The translations under genes were made by a program, and so were the position numbers. Under the pieces are notes generated by a model, which was given only the letters and a program-made list of their open reading frames with translations, ran no database searches and was not told where the DNA came from. A stretch of DNA of 64,000 nucleotides from Stropharia rugosoannulata (lineage: Eukaryota > Basidiomycota > Agaricomycetes > Agaricales > Strophariaceae): the NCBI GenBank assembly GCA_028532985.1, contig JANCIK010000007.1, forward strand, positions 1,612,001 through 1,676,000, given 5' to 3'. Shown in pieces: positions 12,284 through 23,390 of the stretch (positions are counted from its first letter, which is position 1; every line of letters begins with the position of its first letter).

Positions 12284-12355
12284 ATGAGCACCACCACTCG
12301 ATTCACTACATTATTGACCACAGCTGTGAAGAATCCAGCGGACATCATGCAGGTC
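12284..12355 (+). pseudogene. Antisense gene C, 5' stub
   Basis: The first 24 codons (start MSTTTRFTT) match gene C at 50931-51119. The gene is then cut by the 3.35 kb deletion, whose junction falls at 12349-12355; beyond it the sequence is pol read in reverse. Confidence 0.75.
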
Positions 12356-14836
12356 CTCAAGTACCACGTAAGATCATTACTGATGTTAGGCCACCAAAAA
12401 CGCTTCGTGAGCCTATTCCACACAGTGAAATAAGACTTATGTCCTAAGTTATCGTGTACTTCTTGAAGTATCCGAAGCCTATCTTCTTGTTGTACCACTT
12501 GTTTATGTTCACCATCATCGGACCTTTTCCATAGCTTTCCGTCCAGTATGAAGAATTGCCTTACTTTCTTGAGGAAGCGGTCGTACTCCTTTCTTGTGCA
12601 AATCCATACAGGTCTTTCAGGGTCGCCTAGAAATTCTTTGACCTTTTTTAATTCCTCATCCATGTCAGCCCCTCTGTCGGAAACCGGTAACTTAAGCATT
12701 GTAGTAATTTCTGCACGGTGAGGTATCGATTTAGCTGCAATAAGTACCATAGCCTTGTAAGACAATGACGATCCTGGTATTTTCTTCTGTACCATGGACA
12801 TGTGAGTGAATTTCCGATCGTCATTTTTGTTTAAGACCCAGATTCCGAAACCGCATGCCCTGTCGATCCAGTCTTCTACTTCTTCTTCGGAATTTTCTTG
12901 AGGATCTAATTCTGATCGTCTCCTTCTGGACAGACCGTCTGGTGAATGTGATTTTCCAGGGATGTGTTCTAGCTTGAAGTCAAACAAAAGTATGGCGGCT
13001 ATCCAGCGATTTATCGTAGCATTAGGTTGTATATCGGGGTTGTTTAACATTCCCTTGAGGTAACTCGCATCAGTCCTGACTATCAAGTTTTCCACTCCAA
13101 CCAGGTATATCCGATACGCTCTAAGGCTGCGAAATAGGCCATATAACTCGATCTTGGCTTGTGAGTATCTTGATTCTCTTTCGTTCCAAGTTATAGAACC
13201 AAACCGCGCAGGATGTTCCTTTCCGTCTTCTTTAACCTGAGATAAAATAAAACCCACGGCTATGTTGCTTGAGTCCACCTCCATTATTATCTGTCCTTCG
13301 GATTCATAGTCCAATGCCGTTAATGCTGGAGACTGAATTAAGAGACGCTTTAAACTGTCCATTGCTTCTTGTTCTCTTTGTCCCCATGTGAATTCAACGT
13401 CCTTCTTTGTTAGTTCAGTTAACGGTCTTGAATGCATTGCATAATCTTTAATAAAGATACGCATTACACCCAATGTTCCCAAGAATGAACGAACTTCTGT
13501 CAAGTTTTCACAAGGTTTCCAATCCCTGATAACTCTGACTTTTGACTCATCAACCGTCCTTCCTTGGATGCTGCACATATGGCCAACAACATTAATTCTT
13601 GGCACAGCCAAAAAGGATTTCGAGGCATTGAAGGTTCCTCCAGCATGCTGTATTCTTTGAATAATGCGATGTACATTGTTCAAGTGTTCCCAGACAAATC
13701 TTCTGATACCAGGGTTTTCGGAAATCGTTTCATAGACCCCATTCTCATCTTGATAATAAGATCGTGGTCCTTTGACCGGTACATCGTCCACAAAGGTGCC
13801 GTAAATTCAGGAATCTCAGGCTCCAAGATAAATGACACATCTCCCTGTTGTACTTGAACCGAATTTGTAAATCCTTGTGGTAGACGGGTCAATCTCAGGT
13901 TTCCGATAGGCGAAGAGAACGTAGTATAATCTCTTGAATCTTGATGAAGAACCCGATGGTCAAATCCTACGAACAAATCAAACATGGCATAGATAGTTCT
14001 TCCACCGAAAGATTCTGCATAAAGTTCTACAACTGGCGGTAGAGCAGAGTCTTTTATGGTCACTGCATTCAACCTTCTCAGGTCATGCACTACCCGTATT
14101 GCTCCACTTTTCTTTGGCACATATAGGATCCTGGACCGATAAGGTGAACTAGAAGGTTCATATACTTTGCTTGCGACTTTATCTTGAAAAATTCTCATGA
14201 CTTCTTTAGCGATGCCTGGAGGTATCGGTATCGGTTTTTCCGCCCATGGTTCATGCAGTACAACGGGTATCTTTAGTGGTTCAAAATAGTCTTCTCTGAA
14301 GGCACCTTTCTCCATCTCATTCCAGGCAAATCCCATCTCATGTTCTTTAATGATCCATTGAACTAGACGAGCTTCATCCGGTGTCAAGAAGCCATCTTCA
14401 TTTATGTTCCAGGCGTCCATTTGTTCTTTAGTATAGCGTATTCCTGGTTCAATATGGTCCACTTTAAAAGGTAACAGTTTCATATTAGCCAGAGGATCCG
14501 ATGGAATTCTTCTAATAACATGATATTCTTCGGGAAGCATAGTTGACACAGGAAATGTCCGTCTCGCCACAGGTTTATATTTTTTCCTGGCTTTTATTAT
14601 TAGTGCTCTTTGTTGAAAAGAGTAAGCATAAGTCTTCTGTAAACATTGGCCGATAAATCTGGCGAAACTTCAAAATTAAAATTAGTAGGGTATATTTCGT
14701 GGTATGATGATCCTCTTTCATCATCTATTCTTGCCGCAAATAAGGGAGTTATAAATCGTCCAAATGATAGTGCTGAAGGAATATCCTTCTCTTGCTGTTC
14801 ATGTCGTTTCTTGTGCACTATATTTAACATGAACAT
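12356..14836 (-). pseudogene. Ty3 pol: reverse transcriptase and RNase H, truncated
   Basis: Minus-strand frames 14600-14836, 13680-14570 and 12166-13791 together carry the linker, RT and RNase H of this family, with motifs such as YVPKKSGAIRVVHDLRRLN and LPQGFTNS. A one-base loss in the catalytic loop (plus-strand position ~13790) breaks the frame at the FVDD motif, so RT is inactive here. RNase H (MEVDSSNIAVGFI) and the H2C2 start remain; the integrase core is deleted. The frame also shifts near 14600, where the other copy is open. It is otherwise nearly identical to 45097-47694. Confidence 0.85.
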
Positions 14837-14879
14837 CTTTCCCGACCGTTTTAATTCAGTCGGGATTCTGGAAAATCCG

Positions 14880-15296
14880 CTAACTCTTTTTCGAAACCTT
14901 GTTCCTGGGCTGAGTTGGAATAGTAACCACCTTTTGCGTGTTGGGGCAAGTCAAAGTAATTTCCTGGTCGCCATTTGTATAATCCCTAGTAGTGCACCCA
15001 GTGTACACAAAGAACGGTCGTCCTATCAGAACTTGAAAAGGGGCTTTATCCACGACATGTACTTGAAAATAGAGTTCAAGGCTTCCAATAGTGATTTTAA
15101 GGTTTTCGCACATTCCATCTGTTTGTGATAATTCCGTGTTGGCAGACTCCATATATATTTTCCTTTCTGGGTTTATATTGTGGGACAGTTTTCTCCATAT
15201 GCGCTTGTCCATTGCCATGATTTCCGATCCTTGGTCCAAGACACATTCTGCCGTGAATTCACCGTTTAGCAACGCGGGTATCACCCTGAGTTTCAT
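14880..15296 (-). CDS. Ty3 aspartic protease region
   Basis: This is a retropepsin-like segment of 138 codons with the catalytic-type motif VLDQGSEIMAM near residue 20 and a second half ending VLIGRPFFVYTG. DQGS in place of the usual DTG/DSG is seen, to my knowledge, in other basidiomycete Ty3 elements. It is in a different frame from the gag ORF just upstream (15309), whereas in the other copy gag C-terminus and protease share one frame (44246-45196). A frameshift here or there is therefore likely. Role: maturation of the Gag-Pol polyprotein. Confidence 0.7.
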   Translation of the reverse strand: MKLRVIPALLNGEFTAECVLDQGSEIMAMDKRIWRKLSHNINPERKIYMESANTELSQTDGMCENLKITIGSLELYFQVHVVDKAPFQVLIGRPFFVYTGCTTRDYTNGDQEITLTCPNTQKVVTIPTQPRNKVSKKS

Positions 15297-15308
15297 AAGG
15301 AGAAGCCG

Positions 15309-16610
15309 TCAAAGGACTCTATCTGATGGCCCATTTTCTGAAGCAAATTGTAGCACATAAGACCCTTCATTTTCTTCGCCATGGACATAGCTAACCGTCG
15401 GAATTCTCTTTGGTGTAGTTGTTTCCTTGAAATATTTCCGAAGTTCTCCAGAAATAGCCAACAACTCTCTTTGAGAAATAGTAATTTCTGCATCCAAAGA
15501 TTTTGATATGACTTTCTTAAGAAGATCCAGATTTTCCGCTCCTGAGGTGAATCGGTACTGGGGTCCTTTAGCCAGTTCAAATCTTACATGTGCTTCTGGT
15601 ATTGTCTTTTCCGATTTCCTTTCGGCAATCACGACTTCAGGAACTTTTTCATAAGCAGATGAGTTTTTGCCTGGTCCAGGTTTGTCTTGGGGCGAAGACC
15701 TTGTCTTCAGATAAACCTCACCGATTTCTTCGTCGACTTCTTCGAGTTTACTGGAAGAATTAAACAAGGTTTCAGCCGTAGTACAGGAAAACATCATCGT
15801 GGTAGCTGGCGACAGGTGAGGGGGTACATCTCGAGCATGTTGCAGTTTGAGGATGTTTTCAATCCTTTCTTTTATTGTTCCAGTTCCATTGATCCAGTCG
15901 CTGTTAGCCATTGTGAATCTACCATTCGGTCCTTGTTTGATGATTCCCTTGTTTATAAATTCATCCGGCAAGTTGCAAGACCTCATAATATGATTAATGT
16001 CTCCGCAAAACAAGCAACCAGGGGCGTAGCGCGGAGTGGAATGATACATAGGTCTTTCTTGCGTCGGAAAAGATGTATTAGGTTGGCCTTGCATAAACAT
16101 CTTTATTGATCCTAATTCCGATGTCATTTTCCTTAGCATGAGCTCAAGAGCAGTTTCTTCGGTTTTCGTCCATTCACGAGGTGTGTCTTCAAGGCCATAC
16201 CTATCAGAATAAGCATTATCTTGAAGAACATATCGAGCTGCTCGATTAACTTGAAGATAATCATGAACCAGGCCCGGTTTCTGCTTCGGGTCTTCAGCCG
16301 TTAATTGAGTAAGAACCTTCGCCCTGAATTCTTTTGGAAGACCTAGAACATAGTTTCTGTTGATGTCGTCTCTTGATGATAATTGCTCCTTCTCCAGATA
16401 AGTAGCTATAATCATGAATTCACAATGATATTCTGCTAAAAGTTCTTGATTATCCATGGGTTTGCTCGAAAACTTCTGTATTAATTTATGCAGATCGTTG
16501 ACTGAGTATTTGTAGAGCGAATCCAACCCAGGGAAATATTCCAGTAATATTTGTTTATTCTCCTTCCAGGATTTGTTTTCATCTAGAATATTCTTCCATG
16601 TTTCGTGGTA
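15309..16610 (-). CDS. Ty3 gag with CCHC zinc knuckle
   Basis: The frame is open from just after a TGA at 16611-16613 to 15309; the longest ATG-initiated part is 405 codons (16526). It carries a CX2CX4HX4C knuckle (CLFCGDINHIMRSC, about residue 173 of that part), typical of nucleocapsid. Unlike the other copy it has no frameshift after HARDVP. The N-terminal part of gag lies before the TGA, which both copies share. Confidence 0.8.
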   Translation of the reverse strand, partial: YHETWKNILDENKSWKENKQILLEYFPGLDSLYKYSVNDLHKLIQKFSSKPMDNQELLAEYHCEFMIIATYLEKEQLSSRDDINRNYVLGLPKEFRAKVLTQLTAEDPKQKPGLVHDYLQVNRAARYVLQDNAYSDRYGLEDTPREWTKTEETALELMLRKMTSELGSIKMFMQGQPNTSFPTQERPMYHSTPRYAPGCLFCGDINHIMRSCNLPDEFINKGIIKQGPNGRFTMANSDWINGTGTIKERIENILKLQHARDVPPHLSPATTMMFSCTTAETLFNSSSKLEEVDEEIGEVYLKTRSSPQDKPGPGKNSSAYEKVPEVVIAERKSEKTIPEAHVRFELAKGPQYRFTSGAENLDLLKKVISKSLDAEITISQRELLAISGELRKYFKETTTPKRIPTVSYVHGEENEGSYVLQFASENGPSDRVL

Positions 16611-16829
16611 TCAGTAATCCACATACCACAGGGTTTTTGTAATCCGTGTGATATCCGATGTGTCTCCCCTGTCTTTGCATAATTCCTCGATGTCCTCTAG
16701 GTATCGATGTAAAGGAGTAGTGGGTCCTGTAAACAATGGAGCATCTTTTGAGTTGCGATTTGGGTAAGGTTTGACTTTGGGGGCCATGGTTTGAACTTCA
16801 AAAGGGTTTGCTTCAATTCCGTGATCCAT
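16611..16829 (-). pseudogene. Ty3 gag N-terminal segment ending in a TGA shared by both copies
   Basis: The segment from MDHGIEANPF to KTLWYVDY ends in TGA, and the same reading frame continues as YHETWKNIL in the main gag frame. The frame is open further upstream through a basic patch (KRRRKRP). The identical arrangement at 43215-43433 means that the stop was present in the common source copy. It could be an inherited nonsense mutation or a leaky stop. Confidence 0.6.
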
Positions 16830-16999
16830 TTCCGATATATGGCTGAGTACTGAAGATATTTGGCTTCCTGACAGTGTTGGTCTTTTCCTTCTTCTCTTGA
16901 TGGGCGCTTCAGGAGGTTGTAGGGGTATAGCAAATTCTGCAGCAAGTTGACGAGTTATCCGACAGTCTGGAACAGACGGATCTATTGTGAACTGTAGAC

Positions 17000-17019
17000 C
17001 CTTGCGGTGGGCTCCACAT
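17000..17019 (-). promoter_or_regulatory. Primer binding site next to the 5' LTR
   Basis: On the minus strand TGGAGCCCACCGCAAGG begins 2 nt after the LTR terminus, where a tRNA 3' end ending CCA would pair. The same sequence follows the 5' LTR of the other copy at 43027. I could not assign the tRNA. Confidence 0.6.
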
Positions 17020-17984
17020 TGTGAGGTGCGAAGTTGGGTAGGACTGGTCTGAAAAGCCTGTCTCTATAGTTCACAATGTGCAAAGGCAACGTGTGTACAA
17101 CGATAGCACGTTGAAAAGGTTTTACTTGTTTTAAAACAAGGAGCTTCCAGTGTACGAGGTTTAAACAAAGGTTTCCGATGCGAACTGGTATGATGTGTGT
17201 AGGTAGAATTTAACCCTGAAGGAAGCTGGGGAAGTACAGAGATATTCTACTCCTTAAATACCCGTCTGGTTGCCATGCCCAGATCGTTCCATATACATCC
17301 ATGAAGATCAGACCGCCCATGCAGTCTTTATCTCGTCGGAAACCATGCTGCACTACAGCATGCTTCATATCTTGGCCACAAATTTCCTTATCTTCGGAAA
17401 CCAAGCCCAAGCACAAGAAATCTTCCTGTGGCCGGATCATCTCCATGTCCACCCCTAAACATACATCTCCTCCAACCCTCTCTCCACACCTATGTCCCTT
17501 GTGTTTGTGTCGAGATTCTTCTGCTCTCTGCTACCACACGCCTGCATGTCGTCGGAAACCCTTGCATATCGTCGGAATCCGTCACCATTTTTGTCCCAGG
17601 TTGTATGTATGAGTATTTCCATGTGATTGACTCCCTTGTGGGTCCATAGTTACATCAGATTGTTAATATTGATCTGATGTTGTCGGCATCAGAAGTCCAA
17701 TATTGCTCTGATGCTGTTGTCTTTCTTGATCTGCCATTGAGTTGTAATAACATCTTGAGTCTTCCTTGTGCTTGTCTTCTTGTTTCATCATGTACATATT
17801 TCATATCTTCGAATAAACTTGCATCTTCATATCTCAGTCTTCATATTTCGTGCTTCTTCTTGTTCTTTCAGTTTCCGATAGTAGTTTCCGATCGTTATGG
17901 CGGATATGTTGCTTCTTGTGTATCTATGTTGTAAACCTTATGGTTATTCTTGTTTTCACGAGGGGCCAGCCCCAGCCCCTCACA
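17020..17984 (-). repeat. 5' LTR of the minus-strand Ty3 element
   Basis: 965 bp, matching 9819-10783 with no difference seen by eye, but differing by several percent from the LTRs of the full-length copy at 42060-53584. Confidence 0.92.
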
Positions 17985-18405
17985 ACGGGGACAGACAATG
18001 TGCATCAATTGCAGATCCTACGGGCATCTCACTTGTCTCTGCAGACAACAGTGCGGGAGCTGCAACCAAATCGGCCACCTTGTCATTACCTGTACTGTTC
18101 CCCCCGAAGAATGGAGGGCCCTATCTCGAACTCTACTACCACACAAACAAGTTCACCAATGATACCCTCCCACTGAAAGACCCATTGAAATAGTACCCTC
18201 GAGACCCACAACTCCCTTCTTCACACCAGTGGAAGACATCAGCGATCTTATTGCCCAACTTGAACACCTGCCAAACAGTGACTCATTGTCACTGACAAAC
18301 CCTGAAGACACCAACAACCACGGATCCCCGACTCTCTACAACATCCTTGCAAGTGGAATAGCAGCCTTTGATCAATGCAGTGCATCGATCCTAGTAAGGG
18401 GGTAA
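17985..18405 (+). pseudogene. Gag-like ORF, C-terminal part with two zinc knuckles
   Basis: After the LTR, the frame reads two CX2CX4HX4C knuckles in tandem (CINCRSYGHLTCLC and CGSCNQIGHLVITC). It meets a TGA at 18160-18162 and then continues in the same frame through an acidic C-terminus to a stop at 18403-18405. That stop overlaps a purine run and is followed at once by an LTR. This matches a gag-only LTR element. The internal TGA sits in a HQ-stop-YPP context where CGA is a plausible ancestor. The N-terminal half is at 8111-8788, separated by the nested Ty3 material. Confidence 0.65.
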
Positions 18406-18958
18406 TGTTATGAACACCCCTTTTCCTTCTTCAATGTTACAAATACCTTTTTCTCTCTTACACCATCTCGTCCTTACCTTATCGTGATAAGATCCTTCTT
18501 ATCTTATCACATTGTTTCTGCCCCCCTTTACTTAAGTGAATGATCTTGCATTTGTATTTCTACCTACAGACCTTCTCACCAGAGAGAGTTTCCCCTCTCG
18601 CACCTGTGGAACCCCGTCCCACACCTGTGGCAGAGGAACCCGAGCTTTAGTTACTTCGTGCTTCGTTCCCTTGCCCCTTTGGACTCCGTGTAGTCCTGTA
18701 ACTATTTATATCATAGGATGACAGGTATATAAGATGTAGTAGATACCGAGCTAACTCTCCAGTTAGTTCTTTAAGAATCTTACCTCTTTTACCTTTACCC
18801 GACTTAGGGCTCATAAGTCGGCTAACTCTCTCTTCACAACTCTGTCTTGTTGCTTGGCAAGACATTTGTCAAGAGATCATCTTGGACCTTTGATTATACA
18901 ATCAAGAGATTAGATCAATTGTCCAGGACTTATAGACTCTGTCTTCGAAGTCCTAACA
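18406..18958 (+). repeat. 3' LTR of the gag-only element
   Basis: The 553-bp unit begins TGTTATG and ends CCTAACA, with a TATATAAG box near 18725. A polypurine-type run, GTAAGGGGGTAA (18394-18405), directly precedes it. The matching 5' LTR is not in the window; the element's left end was lost at the palindrome. I found no duplication on its right side. Confidence 0.65.
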
Positions 18959-21183
18959 CCTGCCCAGGTCTGCCCTGGCATATGATGATGCCAACAAAGG
19001 GCTAGTGCATTTGCTGCCCCATCTGTTCTATGGAATGCAATTGACATTATCTCAGCACGTAAATCACTAGGATTGACTACACTTTGTCTTGTCTGACTCC
19101 CAAACGACATACTATGGCCACCCAACGGCTGACCCCATCTTGTGCTCAGAAGGTTGACAGCTGGAGATATGCACCAGTGCATATGCTGTTGTGAAAGAGG
19201 TCTTCTATATCCGAACATAGTTAGCCACAGTGTTGAATGCACCTGAAGTAGCATGCCAACCTCTATGATGCATTATAGCCTTCAAAATATCTCAGGCTAG
19301 TGCATATATGAGCCTTAAATGTTTATTTAACTTGCTCTCCACTCACTCATTGCCTTTAGTGTTTGTCAAAGTGTCAAAGATTATTTGTGTCAATTTGTGA
19401 CCATGTAAATGTTTCCAGCATGCAGATGCTACCAGACACTACCATAGATGGCAAGGGAGTATGGCAGCTCTACAAAAAAACATTGAAGAAAGATTGTAAG
19501 TAGAAGGGCACTAAGAAGTTCTCTGTGTGCAGCGTTTGAGACCCAGCCAATTTTTCAGCACACAATGGTAAATCAAGAAATATATCTGTGTTCTTCTTTC
19601 TCATATAGTCCATGAAGCCAGTCCTTGTAGAGAGTATGTCAGTAAATGCAATAATATATGGTATTATAGAGTTCTTGAGGGAGTGCATTGATCATATTGA
19701 TATGAGGATGGTGGTCAGGCAATGATGCACTTATAATTGATGTAGCTGTTTGCAGCTAGAGTATCTATAAACACTGTGAGTAGAAGAAGCCAGCTGGGGA
19801 CATGGCTCACATGCCCGTGTAGGGACTTGCAGCCTTCAAAGGGCATTAGTGGCATGTTGAAATGACTGCCTTGAATTTGTTCTTTAATATGAATTTATAT
19901 GCAAAGACTTTCATACATCACCATGATATGCACTTTCTGTCTTGATCTGGAAGAAGAGACTCAAGGTTCAGCCATTGTTGTGATATAACAACAACCCTGT
20001 GGATTGTATGAGCCCATATGTAAGCTGTATTGTTAAAAAGCAACATACCAAAGTGGGTTCATACAACATAACTGCTTGCCTCGGACAAGGGTGGTGGCCT
20101 ATGGTCATAATTTGGTATAATTAGCCTCAGTCAACAGCTTCCATGCTTGGCTCAAAGCTGGGACACAGATGTGTGATTCATGCTGTTTTTCTGTGATACA
20201 AGGGTAACATTTGTGTGCATAAGGCATTATGCAATTATAGCCACTGGAGATATGAGAAAAAGTTGCCACATTGTGAATGAAGAGTGTACAAGTGACTATG
20301 AAGGCTATGTATCAGATACAAAAAAAGACAAAGAATATGTAGCAGTGAAGGATGGGCTTACAGTAAAGAGATGTCCCACTAACAAGGTCCCACTGCAGAC
20401 TCGTTACCTTGAGCATTGCTGGCAGTGGAAGAAGGGCTGAGCTCACTGTGTCCTGCAGCTCGAACACTGCACTGGATGACAACTATGGACAAGCACAAGA
20501 AGATGCATACTGAATTGAAGTGCTGCAGCAAGGGGCTTACAAAGTACAGCCAGGGTCGTCATTCAGAGGTATGTCTGTCCTTCATGCAAACATTCAGCAC
20601 AGCCAACAAAATCATAGGCAAGGACTTGCTACCTTGATGGATTTGGCAGCTTGTGTGAGCACCAAGTGAGCACACAAAGATATTGGCACTATGAGTAACT
20701 GGACTGGACTGCATGAGATTTACTGCCTGACATACCCACTGCATAGGTAGTACTGCATCTCCTAGGCTCAGGAGTCAGCCATGTTGGTTTGCCATCATAA
20801 TTCCTAGCAGACATGAGAGCTGCCATGCTCACTTGTGTGCTGTGAGTGCTGTACACACAGGTGAGTAACTAAACTAAACTGTGTTGATACCATGAACTAA
20901 CTTACCTTCCTGGCAGGGGTACAATCTCTTCATTCATCATTCATCAGCATCTGGCCATGTACAGGTATGTCATTCCTGAGCCTCAGTGATGCAGTGCAGC
21001 CCAGGAAACAAGTGAAGTTACGACAGTGGGACATGTAGAAATAAGTCCTTGATCTATGCTGTGCTTGCCTTGATTTGGGACGCAGTACTTCTCATGCATT
21101 GCCTTGTCATGCTCTGGGCACTAGAAGGTACGCATTAGTGCACAAGAGATTGAGTTCCAATGGCAGAAGGATGTATAAAGGTA
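18959..21183. other. Unassigned 2.2 kb between LTR and TIR transposon
   Basis: Several short frames are present, such as 18910-19254 minus and 20180-20440 plus. They lack motifs, intron structure or repeats elsewhere in the window. Base composition looks like the nearby TIR element. Possibly the remains of an older element; no gene can be supported. Confidence 0.3.
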
Positions 21184-21189
21184 AGCATT
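21184..21189. repeat. Target-site duplication, left
   Basis: AGCATT directly before the left terminus of the 21190-26645 element; the same six bases follow its right terminus at 26646-26651. Confidence 0.8.
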
Positions 21190-21285
21190 TATGGTGAGTT
21201 ATTTGCACATTTACTCCCACGTCCCCCCCCCCCCCCCACTCCCACGGATGTTCCCCCCCTCCCACTCGGGTGCAACATTACATTT
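21190..21285 (+). repeat. Left terminal inverted repeat
   Basis: From TATGGTGAG to GCAACATTACATT; pairs with 26554-26645. It contains a pure C run (about 15 bases) that is shorter on the other side, plus a few transitions. Confidence 0.85.
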
Positions 21286-21871
21286 TCCTGTTTCTCACAC
21301 TTGAGAGGTCTATCTCCGACTAGATACTATTCTATGTATGATAGGACATTATTTCCCAATGACTTAATGATGAAGATACAATTATAAAAGGTTCTATTTG
21401 TAGGCTATTAAGACGGAACATGATTTAATCTAAAGGATTGTAATTAAAAGGAGTGTATGGTTTTGGATATACTATGATCTATTGAAGCAAATATGAGCCA
21501 TCTAAATGGGAATCAGGATAGGTCGGTAATTAACATCCCATGGATTTAACAAATGTCGACAGTCCCTAATGTCTTCAATGCCACTCCAAAAGTTAGCATT
21601 GCTGTCAGGCTCTACATAGTACTCTGGAACAGGCAAAACTGCCTTTGCAGAGATACACGTAGAGCACTGAGGAGTATGCAAGGGAGTGTCATCAGACACA
21701 GTAATGACATCAATGTCTTCACTGCACTCTACACAATGTAATGAGCAGCCTATATGTAGTTTTAAATGTACAAGACTCACTGCAACATTCTGCCTTCACG
21801 TTGGTGAGTTTACTTGGCACCTTCACCTTTCCTGCTCTGTCTGTTATAATAATGTATTATATTCTGTAAAA
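21286..21871 (-). other. Left subterminal part of the TIR transposon
   Basis: A minus-strand frame at 21502-21780 (Cys-rich: CSLHCVECSED, then TPQCSTCISAK) could be a further 3' exon of the Cys-rich gene, but I could not fix the splice sites. The remainder is A/T-rich and without features. Confidence 0.35.
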
Positions 21872-23165
21872 CTAGACAATTAATAATGTACTCATTTGTG
21901 TCTGCTTCCGAGGTGGCTTGTCATCCTTACTACTACTGGCTTCATCACCTGCTGACATTTTGATTCGAGGCAAACACACTTTGTGACTGCACGAGTGCAT
22001 ATAATGGGAACACTTAATACAGACACTGCAAAGTCTGACATAGCTATAAAAGCAATAAGTAGATATTTTGGATTGAAGACAAACTTGCATACCACTTGAT
22101 TCGTCATCTGTGAGTTCCATTACAGGGTCTTCATCCTCCGCTTCATTCACATCTGACAATGGTACAATCTCCAAAGTTCTCCAGGTGTTGTGTACAGCAT
22201 CCGGAATTGATTTCTGTAGTGCTAATAAATTGTCAGATACAAGTAATGGAAAGGCAGAGCGAAAAACATACTAATAATGATGCGACCCTCTGCTTTACCC
22301 TCCTTCTTTCCAGAATGACAAAACCAAAGATCCACACCAGTAGGCTTCTCTATATTTACAAGGAGAAGTTTGCAACCCTCTTGACAAACTAATGACCAGA
22401 TCGGCTTTGCTGTGCGATGTGTTGCCTTTCTGTGACGCTCAGCAAGATAATTGAATGGGTTGGGGAAAAGACCAGCAAGAAAGTCGGTGCACTCTTCATA
22501 TGTCCACTTATCATTAAATGTAACACTTCCTCACTTTGCACAACCCATGCTTTCTAGTCCAGAAAATGCAGATGGTGAAAGAAGCTTTGATGATGGAAGG
22601 GTTTTGTCGGGCCATATACCATCAAGAAGAACTGCTACCCATGCCACTGTATGATCACCAGGAGCCATAGTTGATGTTATCTGCAACATTTGAGGTCAGC
22701 CCAAAAGAAACAACAAAATCATGTTAGTGTACTCACTGCCGTCTTAGTATTTGATGTACTTCGTCCAGCAACTGGGCGAAACCCTTTTCTAGACTCACTT
22801 AATGCATCCTGCATTAGCTCTGTGCATGATTTAGAAGTTGACAATTTCTGGACATTAGAATTTGCAGTGGAGACCGTCTTGGTAAAAATTGACAAGACAC
22901 TATCCTGAGATGGCTGTGTGCCTTCACAAGATACAGAACGAGATGACTTCAAAGCATCACCAGCAAATGCAGACACCGACTGGGACACTGTGGGAGCATC
23001 TGCTAGAGCCTTGGAGTCCTTCAAATGAGTAGGATGTTTGCTTGGGCCATGGTGGCACTCGACACAGAGAAGAAGCTCCCCAGCCGCATGGTTCTCAGGT
23101 TGCAGAAAGGATTCACAGTCACAAGGCTCACCATTGGATAATCCACGGCAAAATGTCGGTGACAT
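21872..23165 (-). pseudogene. Cys-rich multi-exon gene inside the TIR transposon
   Basis: Start ATG at 23165. Exon 1 is 22737-23165, intron 22681-22736 (56 nt, GTGAGT..CAG), exon 2 22272-22680, intron 22222-22271 (50 nt) and exon 3 22093-22221; a last exon reaches about 21872. The N-terminus has a Cys/His cluster (FCRGLSNGEPCDCESF, then CVECHHGPSKHP), probably a zinc-binding module. A Ser/Thr-rich stretch follows, and in exon 2 a W/F-rich domain (WTYEECTDFLAGLFPNPF). The last exon adds CIKCSHYMHSCSHKVC. Exon 2 has an in-frame TGA (MGCAK-stop-GSVTF). I recall similar proteins of unknown function in mushroom-forming fungi. It may be an accessory protein of the transposon. Confidence 0.6.
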
Positions 23166-23390
23166 TGTCAGCAGTGCTGTCAGAGTAAGGCCAGTTAAAT
23201 AAAAGAATGAAAAAGAGCATAGATTTGTCTTGCCAGCTATGACTACAGACAGATTATATAGCTGGTATGGTTATGGTACATTTTGCCAACCTTTTGCAAA
23301 ATACAGATCTAATCACATTAATTAAATTTCAACACCAAACACGAGCCAATGTCCATTATACATAATCTACAAGAAATCAGATTTGTAAAA

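Larger units (their letters stand above)
9819..17984 (-). mobile_element. Ty3-family LTR retrotransposon, deletion derivative lacking integrase
   Basis: Two 965-bp LTRs (9819-10783 and 17020-17984), which look identical by eye, enclose 6236 bp. The order on the minus strand is PBS, gag, protease, RT-RNase H, then a truncated end and a PPT. Compared with the full-length relative at 42060-53584, about 3.35 kb is missing: integrase, gene D and most of gene C. The junction is at 12349-12355, where GACCTGC (minus strand) is shared by both sides of the lost segment. Flanks CGTTGG (left) and ACGGGG (right) do not form a duplication, so the locus was rearranged or the copy is a recombinant. Genes A, B and a C stub remain on the plus strand, antisense to gag-pol. 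Confidence 0.92.

Noticed and set aside
18910..20744. Short ORFs at 18910-19254, 20180-20440 and 20416-20637 as genes
   Set aside because: No motifs, no flanking splice pattern that extends them and no second copy in the window.
21226..21240. Poly-C run as a regulatory signal
   Set aside because: It is part of the terminal inverted repeat and varies in length between the two ends, so slippage explains it.
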